This document shows positions 1 through 13,412 of a stretch of 64,000 nucleotides of DNA, piece by piece (position 1 is the first letter of the stretch; every line of letters begins with the position of its first letter). The stretch comes from Sipunculus nudus (taxonomy: Eukaryota; Annelida; Sipuncula; Golfingiida; Sipunculidae), in NCBI GenBank assembly GCA_026874595.1, contig CM049317.1, positions 52,287,618-52,351,617 of the forward strand. Direction: 5' to 3'. Made by a program: the position numbers and the translations under genes. The notes under the pieces were generated by a model. That model saw nothing but the letters and a program-made list of their open reading frames with translations. It was not told the DNA's origin and did no database searches.

Positions 1-942
1 CAGTTCACACCAGTTTAAGTTTTGTATCAGCATTGCCTGGAAAAATACGCATGTCAAGCAGTAGTTTAAATCCATCATCTTTTGAGAGATTTTATAAAAT
101 AATTTTACCCCATGTCTCGGAAAATCAATTTAGACATTGGACATGGACTATGATTTAAAGGAATATCTAAAGTATATCTAAATTGTATGTAGTCTTAAAC
201 TGATAAAAATCTTTGATCCTGCAATATTCAGTACTCAGATATGTGTCTATAAATGGATGCGTAGCCGCCACAGACGTTATAGTGTGAAGATGTGATGGGC
301 TCCTGGTGTGCCCGTAAAAGCTAAAACATTACGAAAAGAACACTGCACGAACTGAGTCCTCACAGCAATTTTATCAGTAAAAAAACTGGGTTTTCTACTT
401 TGTGTCTGGGGTTATCTCTGGGCGGCGGACAACGGCTTTTGATATTATTAGAAGAGGATAACACAATTACTAATTAACGTTAATCGCATCAATTTTGAAA
501 ATCGTTATAAAATGTATGCATTAGGGCCCAGATAATACCCCGTAAATTGGGAGCGTGTGTACTCTTTTCACTATAATGTTAATTAATCGACGGATGAAAG
601 GCATTTCAATGTAAATTGCTCCTGTCACGATCACGCTAATCATCGTAATCAGCCCCCCATGTTTTATGATTGTCATTCATGCGTGAGTTATCGGCGATCC
701 GATTTAGCGATTAGCGCATTAAGCTGAAAACACAGATTAAAGTGTAAGTTAAATGGAGATATTGTTGATGACATTACAATGGGGATTGGTTTTATAATTA
801 AGCTTTCTGGGTCCCAGGTTTAAAAACTTCAGGGTACCCCCCCTCCCTTTTAGGTTACCATCCCTCCCGTTAAACCTGAAATGGATGTAAGATTATTTTT
901 TTAGAAGATAGCCTGAACCTAATTTCAAGTTACCCCAAAAAC

Positions 943-1303
943 GTTCAGATTACCCCCACAGTTCTGCTTGTAACGCATGGTATGTTATGTCAGTAAACCA
1001 TGTGAAAGATACGAGATTTAAAAGATAGAATCAATATGTGAACAATAAAATTGTCGCAAATGTTAAATATTTTGCTATTCATATATTTATAATGACTCAC
1101 ACCATTAATCCTAGCTCATGACACTTCACAAAACTAAGATAAACAAAGAATCAACCTTATTTGAGAAATTCCAGAAGAAAGAAATTATTTTAACTTTGAT
1201 ACCATTAAGGGTATGCGTCATTATAAAGATATGAATAGCAAAATACAGATGCTTAAAGAAAACTATTTCGCGGGGGTAATCCGAGGCGGGGGTAATCTGA
1301 AAC
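943..1303. repeat. Inverted repeat with CAGATTACCCCC arms
   Basis: CGTTCAGATTACCCCCAC on the left and GGGGGTAATCTGAAACG on the right. Similar C-rich GTTACC/TACCCC words extend left to about 800. Confidence 0.4.
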
Positions 1304-2851
1304 GATTACACCGGGTATAATATGCTGAGGTTGGAGCTATTAACTTAAAACACAATTCCTGCTGTAATATTGAGGGGAACTAGGTTATTTTTTTTATACG
1401 AATTGGATTCGGGGAAGAAGACTGAATAAAGAGCAAAGGTCATTCAACAGAATAGACACTTTCACAAGGTTTAACAAGATGAGGCAAGACCTTTTTGTTT
1501 AAAATTAATTTTCATACAAAAAAATTGTTTGTATAACGTAAAGATTGAAAATAGCAGAGAATGATTGCAATAATGATAGCAATCTTTATATATATATATA
1601 TATAATGTGATTGCACCTTAACACCTATCTTAAATGTATTTTACTTTAGTCATAAAATATATTATTTGTACTCTATTTCGTAATTATCATATTTCGTCAA
1701 GTGATTAATACAAGTTATTTTTTATATACAGTATGATACATTCGTAAAAATGCACGCTCCTAGCCATATTGATAGTAAACAGCAGCACATTCCCCTATAC
1801 ATTTTAACAAAGCAACAATTATTTTAATAGCATAACATACAAATCTAACAGTTCACTTCTGCTCATAGATGAAGTGAACGTTTTCAAACTTCTGTATAAA
1901 AGAGCTATCAGGGTACATAATTTTAGCAGAAAACACATGTTTATGTACAGAAAATAATAGAGATATATGGAATGTAATCTATGTATAGTGCTCGTTTTAC
2001 AACCCTGATCATGAACATGAAACTCAATATCTCATAAAGAGATAAACTCGAACATGAACGTTAAAATGTAGGTGGCGCCTCATATACTATGAAGATGATG
2101 TAGAGTGTACGTCAAAATATTTTCTTAATTGCGACACTTAAAAAAAGTCAGAAATTAATAACAAAGAATATCTCATCTATCTTCGTACCATTCTGACAAT
2201 TTACAGCAGCAATTACGGGAGAAAATCAAGTGGCAACCATTCATTGTTACGGGTGTTCAGGATAACATGACAGTAAGGAACTTTTTTGTATTAACATTTA
2301 CAGTGGGATTTAAAAAGTAATTTCGCTACTAAAAAATGAAAGTTTGGTATCTATTATTCATAACCATGAAAGAAGGATTTTTTTTATAAATGGCTTTCTT
2401 AAGTTAAACAGGGCCTTCACGAATGCGGGAAGTAGCGTCTCTGACGCTCGGACTGTCTTACAGACGCTCGGTTCTGAGGGTCCAAGCGTCCACTGGAAAT
2501 GCGCGAATTTCTGGCTTTAGGACCTTGTTGCTTGTAGTAGTATATGGCCATCATCGGCTGCCTCAAATGAACCCATCGGCTGTGTAAAGACCGCGCTGAT
2601 AATTGAGGCTTACATTTCGCTCTGAGCATATATTCATATAATGACACAATTTCTAATCATCTAATTATATAAAATACCAAAACGGTTCAAATTTACCTAA
2701 CCCTTCAAAATATGACACATGGCATCTCCCCATTGGAGGCTCTTAATTCAGATGGGACTCCCCAAAATTTTTGCCTTAGCCTCCCGGACTGTTCAAATCT
2801 TCTTTCTGTTGAAAGCCCTGCATAGTAAAATTAAAAAAAAAATTCAAATGC

Positions 2852-2857
2852 TTTATT
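2852..2857 (-). terminator. Candidate polyadenylation signal, cassette B
   Basis: Minus-strand AATAAA about 195 nt after the exon 13B stop. Its presence fits a working distal 3' end. Confidence 0.4.
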
Positions 2858-3051
2858 TAACTGACCCCTGTTTGAGAAAAAAACCTGTAATTCAGAAGAA
2901 AAAATACCAATAATATATCTTCAATATGTTTAAATAGTTTTCAATTTTTGACTGTATAAAAATAATAAAAAAAAATGTTGAAGCATCATGATATTTTAAA
3001 ATATTTTCAGAATATTTAAGCATTGTGCCCGGGGCCCATTTAGTTCACGCC

Positions 3052-3346
3052 CTAAATGAGCGTTCCTCCAGACATCATCCCTGAGAGGCCGAGAAAGGAC
3101 GACAAGAGCACAGATATCATCGCGGTTTTACTATTTAAACCTCTTGCTCCAGACTGAACTATCACACCAGGAGGGCACTCATCCGTCCAGCCGAGCTCAC
3201 TGCCAGCTTCCCTGTTTTGTTCTCTCAGCCAGTCAATCAGAGGCTGGAAGTATTCAACCAATGGAGTAGCGTCCATTTCTCTCTTTCCAGCGATCTGTTC
3301 CATGGCATCTTGCCAAATCTTGGAGGAACCAAGCTTCAGCATATTG
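3052..3346 (-). CDS. ACE: ACE exon 13B: alternative C-terminus
   Basis: Terminal exon, 98 codons including [48 protein letters not shown], then a 30-odd-residue tail ending with the hydrophobic run ISVLLSSFLGLSGMMSG. Acceptor TTGATGCAG|CAATATG. Spliced to exon 10 it gives a 651-aa protein. The tail is longer than 13A's and less convincingly hydrophobic, but still looks like a GPI-type signal. Confidence 0.85.
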
Positions 3347-4519
3347 CTGCATCAAAAAAAGAATGATAGTACAATAGTCAGCCTGATTTTTTTTATATTT
3401 ACGACTGTTAAAATTCCTTCTTCTGAGACTGTTCGATTATTCCTTTGACCATCAAACAACTGCACACACTGAATATACGTATATACCATTTTGGTTAAGG
3501 TTACGTCCGAATAAAATTAAAAAATGGTTTATTGAAGCCCACTTAACATTTACTCGTCAAATTAATAATCCTTAGACTTCTGCTGAAATCAGTGCATTAT
3601 TAACCTAGATAATAAAAATAATTAAACGAATCTGAGGCACTGGTTGCATCTATATTGTAAAATGATGGAGGTTACAATTGACATTTGACACGGAACTTCT
3701 CTATTGCTAAGCCTCAGATATGCACGTTTTTTGGTCTTGAACTGTCGGGAATAATGAAAAATGTGTCCTAAGGGGATTATTTCCCATATTTCTTCATAAA
3801 TCGATAGATATTTCAATAATATTATGATAATATATTATCGATAATGTTCGAAGGAACTTTTGCAGCGCTATCTATCTACAAATACGATTGTGTATCAATG
3901 AAGACAGCAGTTTGTTACTCTGAACAAGGCATTAGGTAATTTTGTGATATTTCACCTTTTCCGAAACTCATAGAGTCCACCATTACAAGCTGTTCAGTTG
4001 TTCCTATACCATCAACAAACAAAATCGGTTCTCTTCATAAAATATGTGGTATGTAAAGCTGGAAATATACTTTTGTCTACAAATTATCTTTCGGCATATT
4101 ATTCCCATGCCTGTGCAGCAAAATGTTAACCTGCCCCAGGTGTGTTGTTGTATTTAATATTAATATTAAACTATTTAAGCCAGTCTTCCTTATATCAAAG
4201 AGCCACCTGTCAAACCTGGGATGAAATAAAATGCTCTGTAGTTGCAATATAATGATCAGGAAGGATAAACCAGTTTAAAATTACCCAAGCAGGACTGGCA
4301 TGAAAATACCTAAAGCCATGTTTGACACTAAAAGTTTTGTATGTGTCAATATTTTAATGCTCTAAAGGTTTTTTTACCTTAGGATAAATGGTTTTCGATT
4401 TTTTTACCCAAATGTGGATATAGAAATAAACCCCTAATCACCTATAAGCCTCCCTGCAGGAAGGGGATGGCTTAATGAGAGAAACTTAAGTAAAGACATA
4501 ATCATTATCAACTTCTTAC

Positions 4520-4642
4520 GCCAGTTTTTGTCCTGCTTCTGTAGACCTGTAGATGTCACAGCGGTGGAGGGGACGGGTGTTATTGGCGGCCTCACACAGA
4601 GATTTGTGAAACTGGAACTGTATGATGAAACTGATGAAATAT
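4520..4642 (-). CDS. ACE: ACE exon 12B (distal 3' cassette)
   Basis: 123 nt, identical length and phase to 12[41 protein letters not shown]. Acceptor TTGTTTTAG|ATATTT, donor CTGGC|GTAAGA. Six differences from 12A in 40 residues, none at a motif position. Confidence 0.85.
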
Positions 4643-4689
4643 CTAAAACAAAAGGAACAAATATTTTTACCTTTAAAACAGGTCTATAC

Positions 4690-5060
4690 AGTCGTCCCGG
4701 ATCTCCTCTCGTGTAACCGCTGCTTTTTATCACACCCCACCTGCCCTCGTTTGTCTGATTACACCAAGACACCCACTCTCGTTGGTCTGATATTTGGCCC
4801 TGTGCCAGAATTGGTGTTATCAGACCAATGAGAGCAGGTGTTGTGTATTTGAAATTCGGAGGCTGGAGCTGGATGCATGATGCGACACAACGCTCGCATT
4901 GGTATGTTTAAATTTCTTTGCCCTGAGCGCATCCTGGTGTTCGAACCCAGAAAATCATACTATACCAAGCAGCCGTTAAACAAAAGGAGTTCTTGGACGA
5001 CTGCAGTTTATTATCGCTGCACGAGGAGCGTCATATTTTATATATTAATACAAGATGTGT
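4690..5060 (+). repeat. Interspersed repeat pair, copy 1
   Basis: Shares GAGCTGGATGCA, CATTGGT, TTCTTTGC and GTTAAACAAAAGGAG-like words, in order, with 27505-27815. No coding signal. It starts about 50 bp upstream of exon 12B. Confidence 0.55.
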
Positions 5061-5878
5061 GCGTCTAATTCGGTGGCACTGTGCAAATACTGGTTTGTTT
5101 GTGATGTGTGCCCACCAACGCATGTGGGGAAAAAAGTTGCAATTTAAGACCTGAACGCGGACGCCCCTAATAAAATAGATGTTGCTCAACTCAAATGTAT
5201 CGGCAAGTAAATTTTAGCCAAATTTACGAACATGTTGCGTAGAGCCTAGACATTTAAGAATGTTTAATTATATGCTCCCAGGTTTGGGCATAATTATGGA
5301 ATCTGGAACTCTTCCCGTTGGAGTATAATGTTTGGTATCCTCAAAAGTGGATCGGAATAGGGGTGTGGTTGGGGTGAAGTGGGTCAAAGCCCCAATTTTT
5401 CAGCTACCGAAATCTTTTTCTCAGCGCATCAGACCAAAATATGTGGCCTTGCTACCCCCCCCCCCCCCCCCAAAAAAAAATCGGGCCTTGGGACCTTTCT
5501 TAGGTCTTGTCATTGGTAACCCGGAGTTGCTCCACCACCCCCCCCCCCCCATCCCCATATTATTATGTGTTCGATCCGGCCCTGTATCTTGCAATGTTTC
5601 ATAGTCTGCTCGCCATTTTGCCTTAAAAAGATCTTTGGAGCTTGTGAACTTTGGGGTGTACTTACACAAAAACGCCCGTGAAATAAGGCGTTGCAGATAT
5701 ATTTTGGAATGTTATATAAATCCTCACTTTTAGGGCATGTATTTTTTTTTGTACATTTTGCCCATATTATCACACGGTGTAGGCCGTTGATATTTTTATA
5801 ATGTGTACTTGATTTCACGTACATAGTTTACGAAGTGTTTTATGTGTTTATAAATGTGGGCCTTGCAGTCAGACATAC

Positions 5879-5977
5879 CTGATGTACGGGGTGTTGTTTG
5901 GGATATGAAACTTGGCTCCAGGATCGAAGTCCTCTTCACTTCGCTCAAACGGTGGGGATATGCCTTGATACTTGCAT
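5879..5977 (-). CDS. ACE: ACE exon 11B (distal 3' cassette)
   Basis: 99 nt with the same phases as 11[34 protein letters not shown]; all substrate and chloride residues kept. Acceptor GCTTCAG|ATGCAAG, donor ATCAG|GTATGT. No exon-10 homolog lies between it and exon 13A, so it is either an alternative 3' end of the complete gene (spliced from exon 10 at 16683) or the orphaned end of a lost tandem copy. Confidence 0.82.
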
Positions 5978-6127
5978 CTGAAGCACAGTTTAAATATTCA
6001 AATAGTTCAAAATATTAATTTGAAATTAGATATATGTGCATCAGAAAAAGCAATTATATGTGAACCGTAATAGTTTCCAAGATAAACGATTCCAAAGTTG
6101 TTTCAATGTTGATTTTCAAAGCTACAT

Positions 6128-6132
6128 GTTGA

Positions 6133-6210
<78 letters not shown>

Positions 6211-6211
6211 A
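6128..6211. repeat. (TGTC)n(TC)n(TA)n microsatellite
   Basis: Three simple repeats in a row, upstream of exon 11B. Confidence 0.9.
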
Positions 6212-8454
6212 AACAGTGTGTGTATGTCAGAGCAGTCTATATTGAATTCATGAATATTTATAATTTGTTCCCAATATAACGTGTAAAGGAAAATAAAGTT
6301 TATTTAACATATTGAAATAAAAACAAGTAAGAAATTTTTAATAATTAATTATTGAATGATATCAGTGTAAAAATGCTCCTACAGAGATCGGATATGACCT
6401 TCTTAGGGATGTATGTATAACTCTAATTCAAGGAAAAATTGCTGTAAACATGATAAGCAGATGTAACCCAGCAGAACTTTGTTTTGTAGGAATTTTAATG
6501 TTGTTCACTGATTCCTTGGGGCCAAATCACCTTTAAAGTATACGTTCAAAAATGTAATATATGTTCCCGGTGGCTGAAACACCGTGTGCTGCAGTTAACG
6601 ATCCGACCTCCGGCTACGCGGCCTTGTTAGGGTAAACATACACACGTGGACTGTATGTATCAACACACAGAGCCATAACAAGGTGTTAAACAGCCGTATG
6701 CGAAGTACTGAGACTGTGTGCTAGGATGATTTTCCTGAGTTAGAAAGAATAGGAATAACATTGCTCCTGATTAAGTCTTTTCTTTGCGCGACCGGCCACG
6801 AGGTGCTCTATGATAAGCGTCCGGTGCAAGTATATTTCCACTTGCATCCGGTGGAAACCAATGGTTTTAGAACGAATTATTGGCAGATATCACAATACTT
6901 TATGGAGAAAACTTTTTCCTTATGAATATTTAACATGCCTGCTATGTGAATAGGTCTCTGTAAACGTCTGTTCCGTACAAGACTTCTTATTTAAACTACT
7001 TAACAAAAGGCATATTTTTTTGCAGTCTACGAAAAAGCTAGTCTTCTTCCATGGTTTCTAGATAATATGATGTTCACAGATGCATAACCCATATATTAAT
7101 TTAAAAAATTTGCACATAATTAATAAATTGATCCATTGGATCGGAAGAAATAATACGAAAAAAATATGTTAATTCTAGATTATAGGGAATTATTTCACAG
7201 CCTACAAAGAAATATTTTTCAACCAATTTCATTGCATGATGTGAACGAAGTCCCCTATAAATTTGGTTGGGAATGAGAATAGTTTCCATTCACGCCAGCA
7301 AGTGTCGCCACTTGCCTATAAAGACCCCCATTCTCAACACACGAGATCTATGTTGTCCAAGGATAGATCTTCTGCAGACATTCACGCGCACATCACGATT
7401 ATGGGGCGAAATCGAGCCATTTCGCCTGAGAAGCGTAAATTACAAAAATAAAGTAAATGGAGCAAATATAGAGTAAGCTTCGACAACATCAATTTTAAAT
7501 ATAACCAACAAAAGTTATTTGTCCGTGAAACATATTTTGTATATTGATAAAACTGTGGATTTATTTTGCGGTGTAATACCCGTAATGCGGTATTGTAAAT
7601 ATAAACAGAAATTTAAGCACGTGCTTCCTTGGATAGTTTGCATGATACAGCTGCTTCCAGAACTGTTGAAGACAGCAATACACGGTGATAGTGCAGCGAC
7701 ACTTGAAGTCTATTCAACATGCAAAAGGATTACCTGCATGAATTGGGGGATTAACCATTTTTCCATGCTGATACAAGACATGAGTGCCATGGGATTGGGA
7801 GTCACATGATGTTTACATCTAATCAGCCAAGTAAGGCGGAGACTGGGTCAAATGTTAGGTCAAACATACTTAAGTCCGGCAATGTTAGCAGGGATTATTC
7901 ATTGTTTACAAAAGACCTTACCCCTGCGCGGAGATTGTAAAGACGCCTTCATCCTTGCAACCTCCCCACAGGGTCAAGATTTATTGAGGCAAATATTCAA
8001 AGATCGACCATCTGTGTGGAGAATGTCATCCTCTGTAGGAAATGAAAAAAAAATTAAAGCAAAACGGACTTCGAATTTAACTTTAATACACAAAAATATA
8101 TATTATTTGTCGTCTTAAGACAACCAAAGCAGAAACTTTGAATACCCTTACAAATATGGTTAAGGTATTTTGGTCTTTTCAAAATGGACAATATCACGAA
8201 ACCACTCGTAACAACCTAGTATCTTTGAATATTTACATTGTATTCGATGAACGAGAATGAAAGTCAAGAAGACAGTATGGATTCGCTTTTAACGGCCTAC
8301 ATTAATAATACATAATTTCATGATTCGATTTCTTTAAAATAATCTTCCTGTGAAAAATTTCAATTTTCTATTGCTTTCATAGAAAACGTTTGATTTTTTT
8401 CAAGGTATTTCCATTAGCCCTAAGCTTTAGTTTTACCCGTGGACAAATACCAAG

Positions 8455-9219
8455 CCTAGGTCACACAGTCACGGATGAGGCTACGGACCTCGACGGACTG
8501 TCCGAGATCAACTTTTCACGGTCCCTCCGTGGGAAACGCGCATTTTTCGATCGCAAACATGATATCAGGGAAGCGTCTCTCGGTTTGAGTACGGCGACCG
8601 TGCTGTTGTGACGGATTTTCATGGTCTGTGAGGGCGTCGAGACGGCTTTGATGCGCTTTCACTGCGGCATGATCAGTGCATGGGAGGGATATCTACGGTC
8701 AGTCACAAACAAAAATACAGATAATGGCGGAGCGAGTACGGATTCCCACGGGTCTGGGCGTTCTGACTGGGGACCTTCACGGAGGCAATACGGATTCTCA
8801 CGATCGGCCAAGCATAACTGGTCGTGTCGCAATCCGCCCTAAAACCGGCCTGTCCGTACTCCGGCGCTGACGATCAACCAGAGAAGACCGCGACCAACGT
8901 CGTACGAATACACGGTATTAGTAGGGACATGCACGGACAAGAACGGCGGCGTTACGGCCAATAATGGACGAGACGCGGTCTATCCACGGAATTTCTCTTC
9001 CGTGCCAGCACCATGGAAGTTTTGAATATTTCAAAATTACCGTGAGTTTGGCGTACCAAGAACAGTCAGCAGGAATCATGACGGATGACGACGGACAAAG
9101 CTACAGACTCTGTACATTCCCCTACGGTTTACTAGGGAATATTAACGGATCACCAGGGACGGTCCTTAACGGACCATCCGTGATGATCTGTGGTGATTCA
9201 CGTGAGAGTGTGACCTAGG
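8455..9219. mobile_element. MITE-like element with perfect 12-bp inverted ends CCTAGGTCACAC
   Basis: CCTAGGTCACAC at 8455-8466 and its exact complement at 9208-9219, extended to 17 of 19 matches. The interior is unusually CG-rich for the window, with many ACGGA/CCGTG words and no convincing reading frame. It lies between cassettes A and B. Confidence 0.65.
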
Positions 9220-9554
9220 TTTTAGTATAGATGGTGAAGTATAAAAATAGACAATGTTACGGACTCTCCACGAACCCTCCACGTCTCTCCAGAAATTAAT
9301 GGTGGCCCATGGATGGTTCTTAGCTTAATCCGTGATGATCCATGGTGAAATCCGTGGTGAGATCCGTGAACATGTGGCTCATAATAAGATGTTAAAGAAC
9401 TGTTTTAAGTCTCGGAAATATACGGTGACATTTCATTTTCTAGAAGCACGTGAATTACAAAAATAACTAGATATGTGAAATCGCCAAGTGATCACTGGAA
9501 GTAATAGAAATAAACTCATGAGCCCATAAAACTTCGCCCTACTATGTGTGGAGG

Positions 9555-10050
9555 CTTAAATGGACCAAATCACCTAGTACCTATCTGACCTTTATAAACT
9601 AAAGGTAATCCCTTGGAGCTTTTATTATAGAATAAAGGGGCAGAAAATGAGGACATCACCGCACACAGGCTGCTTGTTTTGTTTATATCAACGTGTGAAA
9701 AAAATATATAAGGGGGCCCGCCAAAATAATCGAAACAAATTCAACAAGGGCATCTGGCAGCATTTCAGAAAAGCCAAAGCTTTGCAAATGGCTTTTTGCA
9801 ACAAGTGACCTTTCTACCTCCGCATATATGCAAACTACAACCTTAGGTGACATGACTTTCCCGTTTGTCAACATTGCTGTGTTTACAAACATGTTGTTGA
9901 TAAACAAGTTCATACATCCTTCACGAAGGACTTATAAGAATTTTTCACAACCAAATTTCCCATAGATAATTAATATTTACACAGAGGAAGCCAGAAATCA
10001 CAAATTCTTTTTCAAAAGGTGGGTATATGGGCACCTTTAAAAAAAATTAT
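9555..10050 (+). repeat. Interspersed repeat pair, copy 1 (CACCGCACACAGGCTGC family)
   Basis: Matches 58285-58840 at ACTAAAGGTAATCCC, CACCGCACACAGGCTGCTTG, TATATCAACGTGT, GGGGGCCCGC, GCATCTGGCAGCA and CAAGTTCATACATCCTTCAC. Confidence 0.65.
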
Positions 10051-10675
10051 CATAATCATTATGTTAATGGTATAAAAAATACAACACTGTTTCTCTGTAC
10101 TGATGTTTTATTGTAAAAGGTAATATAAAAATCACCACTGGCCGCCATGCAACGAGACTTCATTCATATCTATCACCACATCCTGCTGCCAATCACCGAC
10201 CGGGACACGCCTCTTTATGCAAATTAATATATACATAATATACACATGCATATTCATCTTTCCGGTCGGCTCTTGGTCATCCGTGATGACTATCTTGAAT
10301 CCTCAGTTACACTGCATCATGTTAAGATGTATTTAAATATAAATATACTAAGTTATGCCCATTTGGTATGCTTAATGCTGCCGATGAATATGATTATTAC
10401 CTGAAAACATATAAATATTCATGTAAGGGCACGCAGGTGTCTATTTGTTCAGCATGGGTTGGCTAAGTATATGTTTAAGTTCTATTATAGAATATTTATC
10501 CAGAATGGCACCTAATCTGTAGTTTATAGAGTAAATGTAAGTTTACAGAAAGTTAGTCAAAAGGAAAATCTAAACATGTTTTGATAAATCTATGTTACGT
10601 CACAGCATCACAGCCATGTAACAGGGTATTAACCAGACAACATATACTTAAATTATTATTATTTAAATCTAATTT

Positions 10676-10681
10676 TTTATT
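10676..10681 (-). terminator. Candidate polyadenylation signal, cassette A
   Basis: Minus-strand AATAAA 94 nt after the exon 13A stop, in an AT-rich stretch. Use would end the transcript before cassette B. Confidence 0.4.
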
Positions 10682-10771
10682 TACTGTCTAATACAGAACA
10701 GTCACATAGAAAACTGGGTAGCTGTAGTCTCATGACATGGAAACAATATACCTGGCGCCATCGGACGTTAA

Positions 10772-10777
10772 TTTATT
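10772..10777 (-). terminator. AATAAA overlapping the exon 13A stop codon
   Basis: CAATAAAT spans the TAA stop. If used, the 3' UTR would be only tens of bases. A second AATAAA lies 94 nt downstream at 10676-10681 and is the more conventional candidate. Confidence 0.35.
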
Positions 10778-11043
10778 GCTTAAGCAGGAAGGCAACAAGC
10801 GCTGCCAAGGTCAAGGCCACGACATTAGCGACCTCTGTTGTTGAACTGGACTGGACCTTGAATGCACCACTGGGACAGGCGTTCTCATCCCACCCAACTG
10901 TGTGTCCTCTGTTTTGTTCCTTCAGCCAGTTTTCCAGCGGCAGGAAGTACTCTCGTAAAGCGTCAGCATCCATCGTCCGCTTCCCAGAAATCTGCTCCAT
11001 AGCGTCTTGCCATGGACGAGATGACCCGAGTCTGAGCATGTCA
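10773..11043 (-). CDS. ACE: ACE exon 13A: C-terminus with GPI-like tail
   Basis: Terminal coding exon, residues 554-643. [44 protein letters not shown], then a small polar spacer (SSSTTE) and a terminal hydrophobic run ending [15 protein letters not shown]. The hydrophobic run reaches almost to the C-terminus with no cytoplasmic tail, so a GPI-attachment signal is more likely than a type I anchor. Acceptor TTTCCAG|TGACATG; stop TAA, overlapped by AATAAA. Confidence 0.9.
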
Positions 11044-11187
11044 CTGGAAACAGGACATAAACAAATGGATTTTTGTGAGTAATGATGAATATTATAATTA
11101 TTTTACTGCTGTTGCTTATATTATGGTTATAATCATTTTATTTTTTATAATTATTGCAAATATTATCGATTATTTTGACTATGATGG

Positions 11188-11221
<34 letters not shown>

Positions 11222-11252
11222 GTTATAATAATAGTAATAATAATAATATTAA

Positions 11253-11295
<43 letters not shown>

Positions 11296-13346
11296 AGTAG
11301 TAGTAGTAGTTGTAGTAGTAGCAGTAGTAGTAGCAGCAGGAACAGTAAGTGATTATCCTTTCAATCAAATTCAATCATTTTTAATAAACTGATAATAATA
11401 TTTTAAGTGTGAATTGAGATCTCAAATGGATATATTATTCAACTAGAATACGGGTAGTCGACAAGCGACTACGTGTATCCGCCTAAATCAGAGTGGAACG
11501 GGTGAAGTGAGGCATGGATTGAGTGGCAAGGGGAAATAGAGTGAAGTGTTGTATATTAGCATGGATGTCTGCAGCCAAATTGTGTATGTAGGTTGCGCCA
11601 CCTACCACAAAATTCAGAAAGCCGTCCAAGTTGTATACATATGCACAATTTAAGGCAGATAAGTCAAACCACTACATGTATATGAGTGATTTTTGCCCTT
11701 GGCAGACAAACAGATGGACGCTGTGCAAAAATGGTTGCAGGTGGCGCCACCCGTTTTGCATATGATAAAGAGCTATGTGAGAACTATACACATGCAAAAC
11801 TTTAACCCAATCGGTCAAACGGTTCCCAAGATATGAGCTTGGATATCTGCTGCATAAACTAGAATGTAGTTGGGGCCACCTGTCATAAAATCAAGAGAGC
11901 TGTCGGGGATGTATAAACCTGCAAAATTTTAGGCAGATATGTCAAACCACTGCCGAGATATTTGTGATTTTATACCATGGCAGACAAATAGACGGGAGCT
12001 GTGCAAAAATGGCTGCAGGTGGCGCCACCAGTTTTGCGTATGATAAACAGCTATGTGAGATCTATACACATGCAAAATTTTGGCCAAATCGGTCAAACGG
12101 TTCCCGAGATATGAGCTTGGATGTCTGCAGCGTAAACGTGAATGTAGGTGGCGCCACCTGTCATAAAATCAGAAAAGCTATCCAGGATGTATACGCATGA
12201 CGAATTTCAGGTGAATTAGTCAAACCACTGCAGAGATATTAGTGATTTTAACCCAGGGCAGACGAACAGATGGACACTGTGCAAACATGGTTGCAGGTGG
12301 CGCCACCATTTTTTGTGTATGTTATAAAGCTTTCCAAGGGCTACATTTGTGCAAAAAAATTTTCCTGATCGGTCAAACGGTTCCCGAGATATGTGGGTTT
12401 ATGTGTGGAAACAGACACACAAACGGACGCAGAGCGCAGAGGAAAGGTCAGAGGTAAAAAAAATTGGGGCGCAGCAGTTCACATGTGACCCGAACATAAT
12501 CCCGGGTTTCGTAAAATTCCGCCCAGCGGTTACGGAGGAGTTCTCCGGACACCTACGCGGCGGCGGCGGCGGCGGCGGCGGCGGTGGGCTGAAAACATAG
12601 TATCCGCAAAACTCTGTTTTGGCGGATACAAATATTATAGTTGTACAATTTTATGAATAAAAAATAAGAATAATCATTGTTAATATCACTGTATAATCAC
12701 AGAGATGTATAATCAAAATAGCAGGTAACATCTCCAGGATCCCGCGTTCCGAGAAGCCTCTCCTCACAGTTTTACCTCCATGGAATGATTAGTAATACTT
12801 CAGTGAAAATATACTTTCAAATGTTCACTGACGCGTACGCACTCTCATTAGAGTCGAAGGCTTAAAAAAGCATTAAACTGACAACCATCTATAGAATTTT
12901 ATGTAGTTACCTGAGCTTTCTGCCGGCTTCCTGCGATCGGTATATATCACATCTGTGGAGAGGTCTGGTGTTATTGGATGCCTCACATAATGACTTGTGG
13001 AACTGGAACTGTATCAAATTACTGACGAAATATCTACAAGACGAAAAAACACACCAGTTACACACCGGGGGCGTCAATACATGGGGTAATGGGGGGTATA
13101 TACCCCCCCCCCCCACTTATTAGCAAGCGGGGATGGTCAATGTATTCATCCGCCTGCTGTTAAGAGAATACTATTAAACTATTATAAATGAAATACATGT
13201 ATATTTATAATTACAGTTATATATTTTGATTCCATTTCTGCGTTTACTATGAAATAATATATTTAAGAATTTATCTATACTGGAAACATAATACCATATT
13301 ATATTTCAATACTTTATACTTAAGTGTAATATCACACAGACAATAT

Positions 13347-13412
<66 letters not shown>

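Larger units (their letters stand above)
1..3051. other. No gene seen (3' flank of cassette B)
   Basis: AT-rich DNA with the inverted repeat at 943-1303, a short TA run near 1587-1604 and a candidate poly(A) signal at 2852. Short open frames show no recognisable domain. Confidence 0.6.
5978..10772. other. No exon seen between cassettes B and A
   Basis: I looked for homologs of exons 1-10 on the minus strand here (WWELR, FHEA, HEMGH and DQWRW words) and found none. The stretch holds a compound microsatellite (6128), the MITE-like element (8455-9219) and the repeat at 9555-10050. Confidence 0.6.

Noticed and set aside
3052-5977. Cassette B as an independent complete ACE gene
   Set aside because: It has only the last three exons; no zinc exon or signal peptide lies between it and exon 13A of the complete gene.
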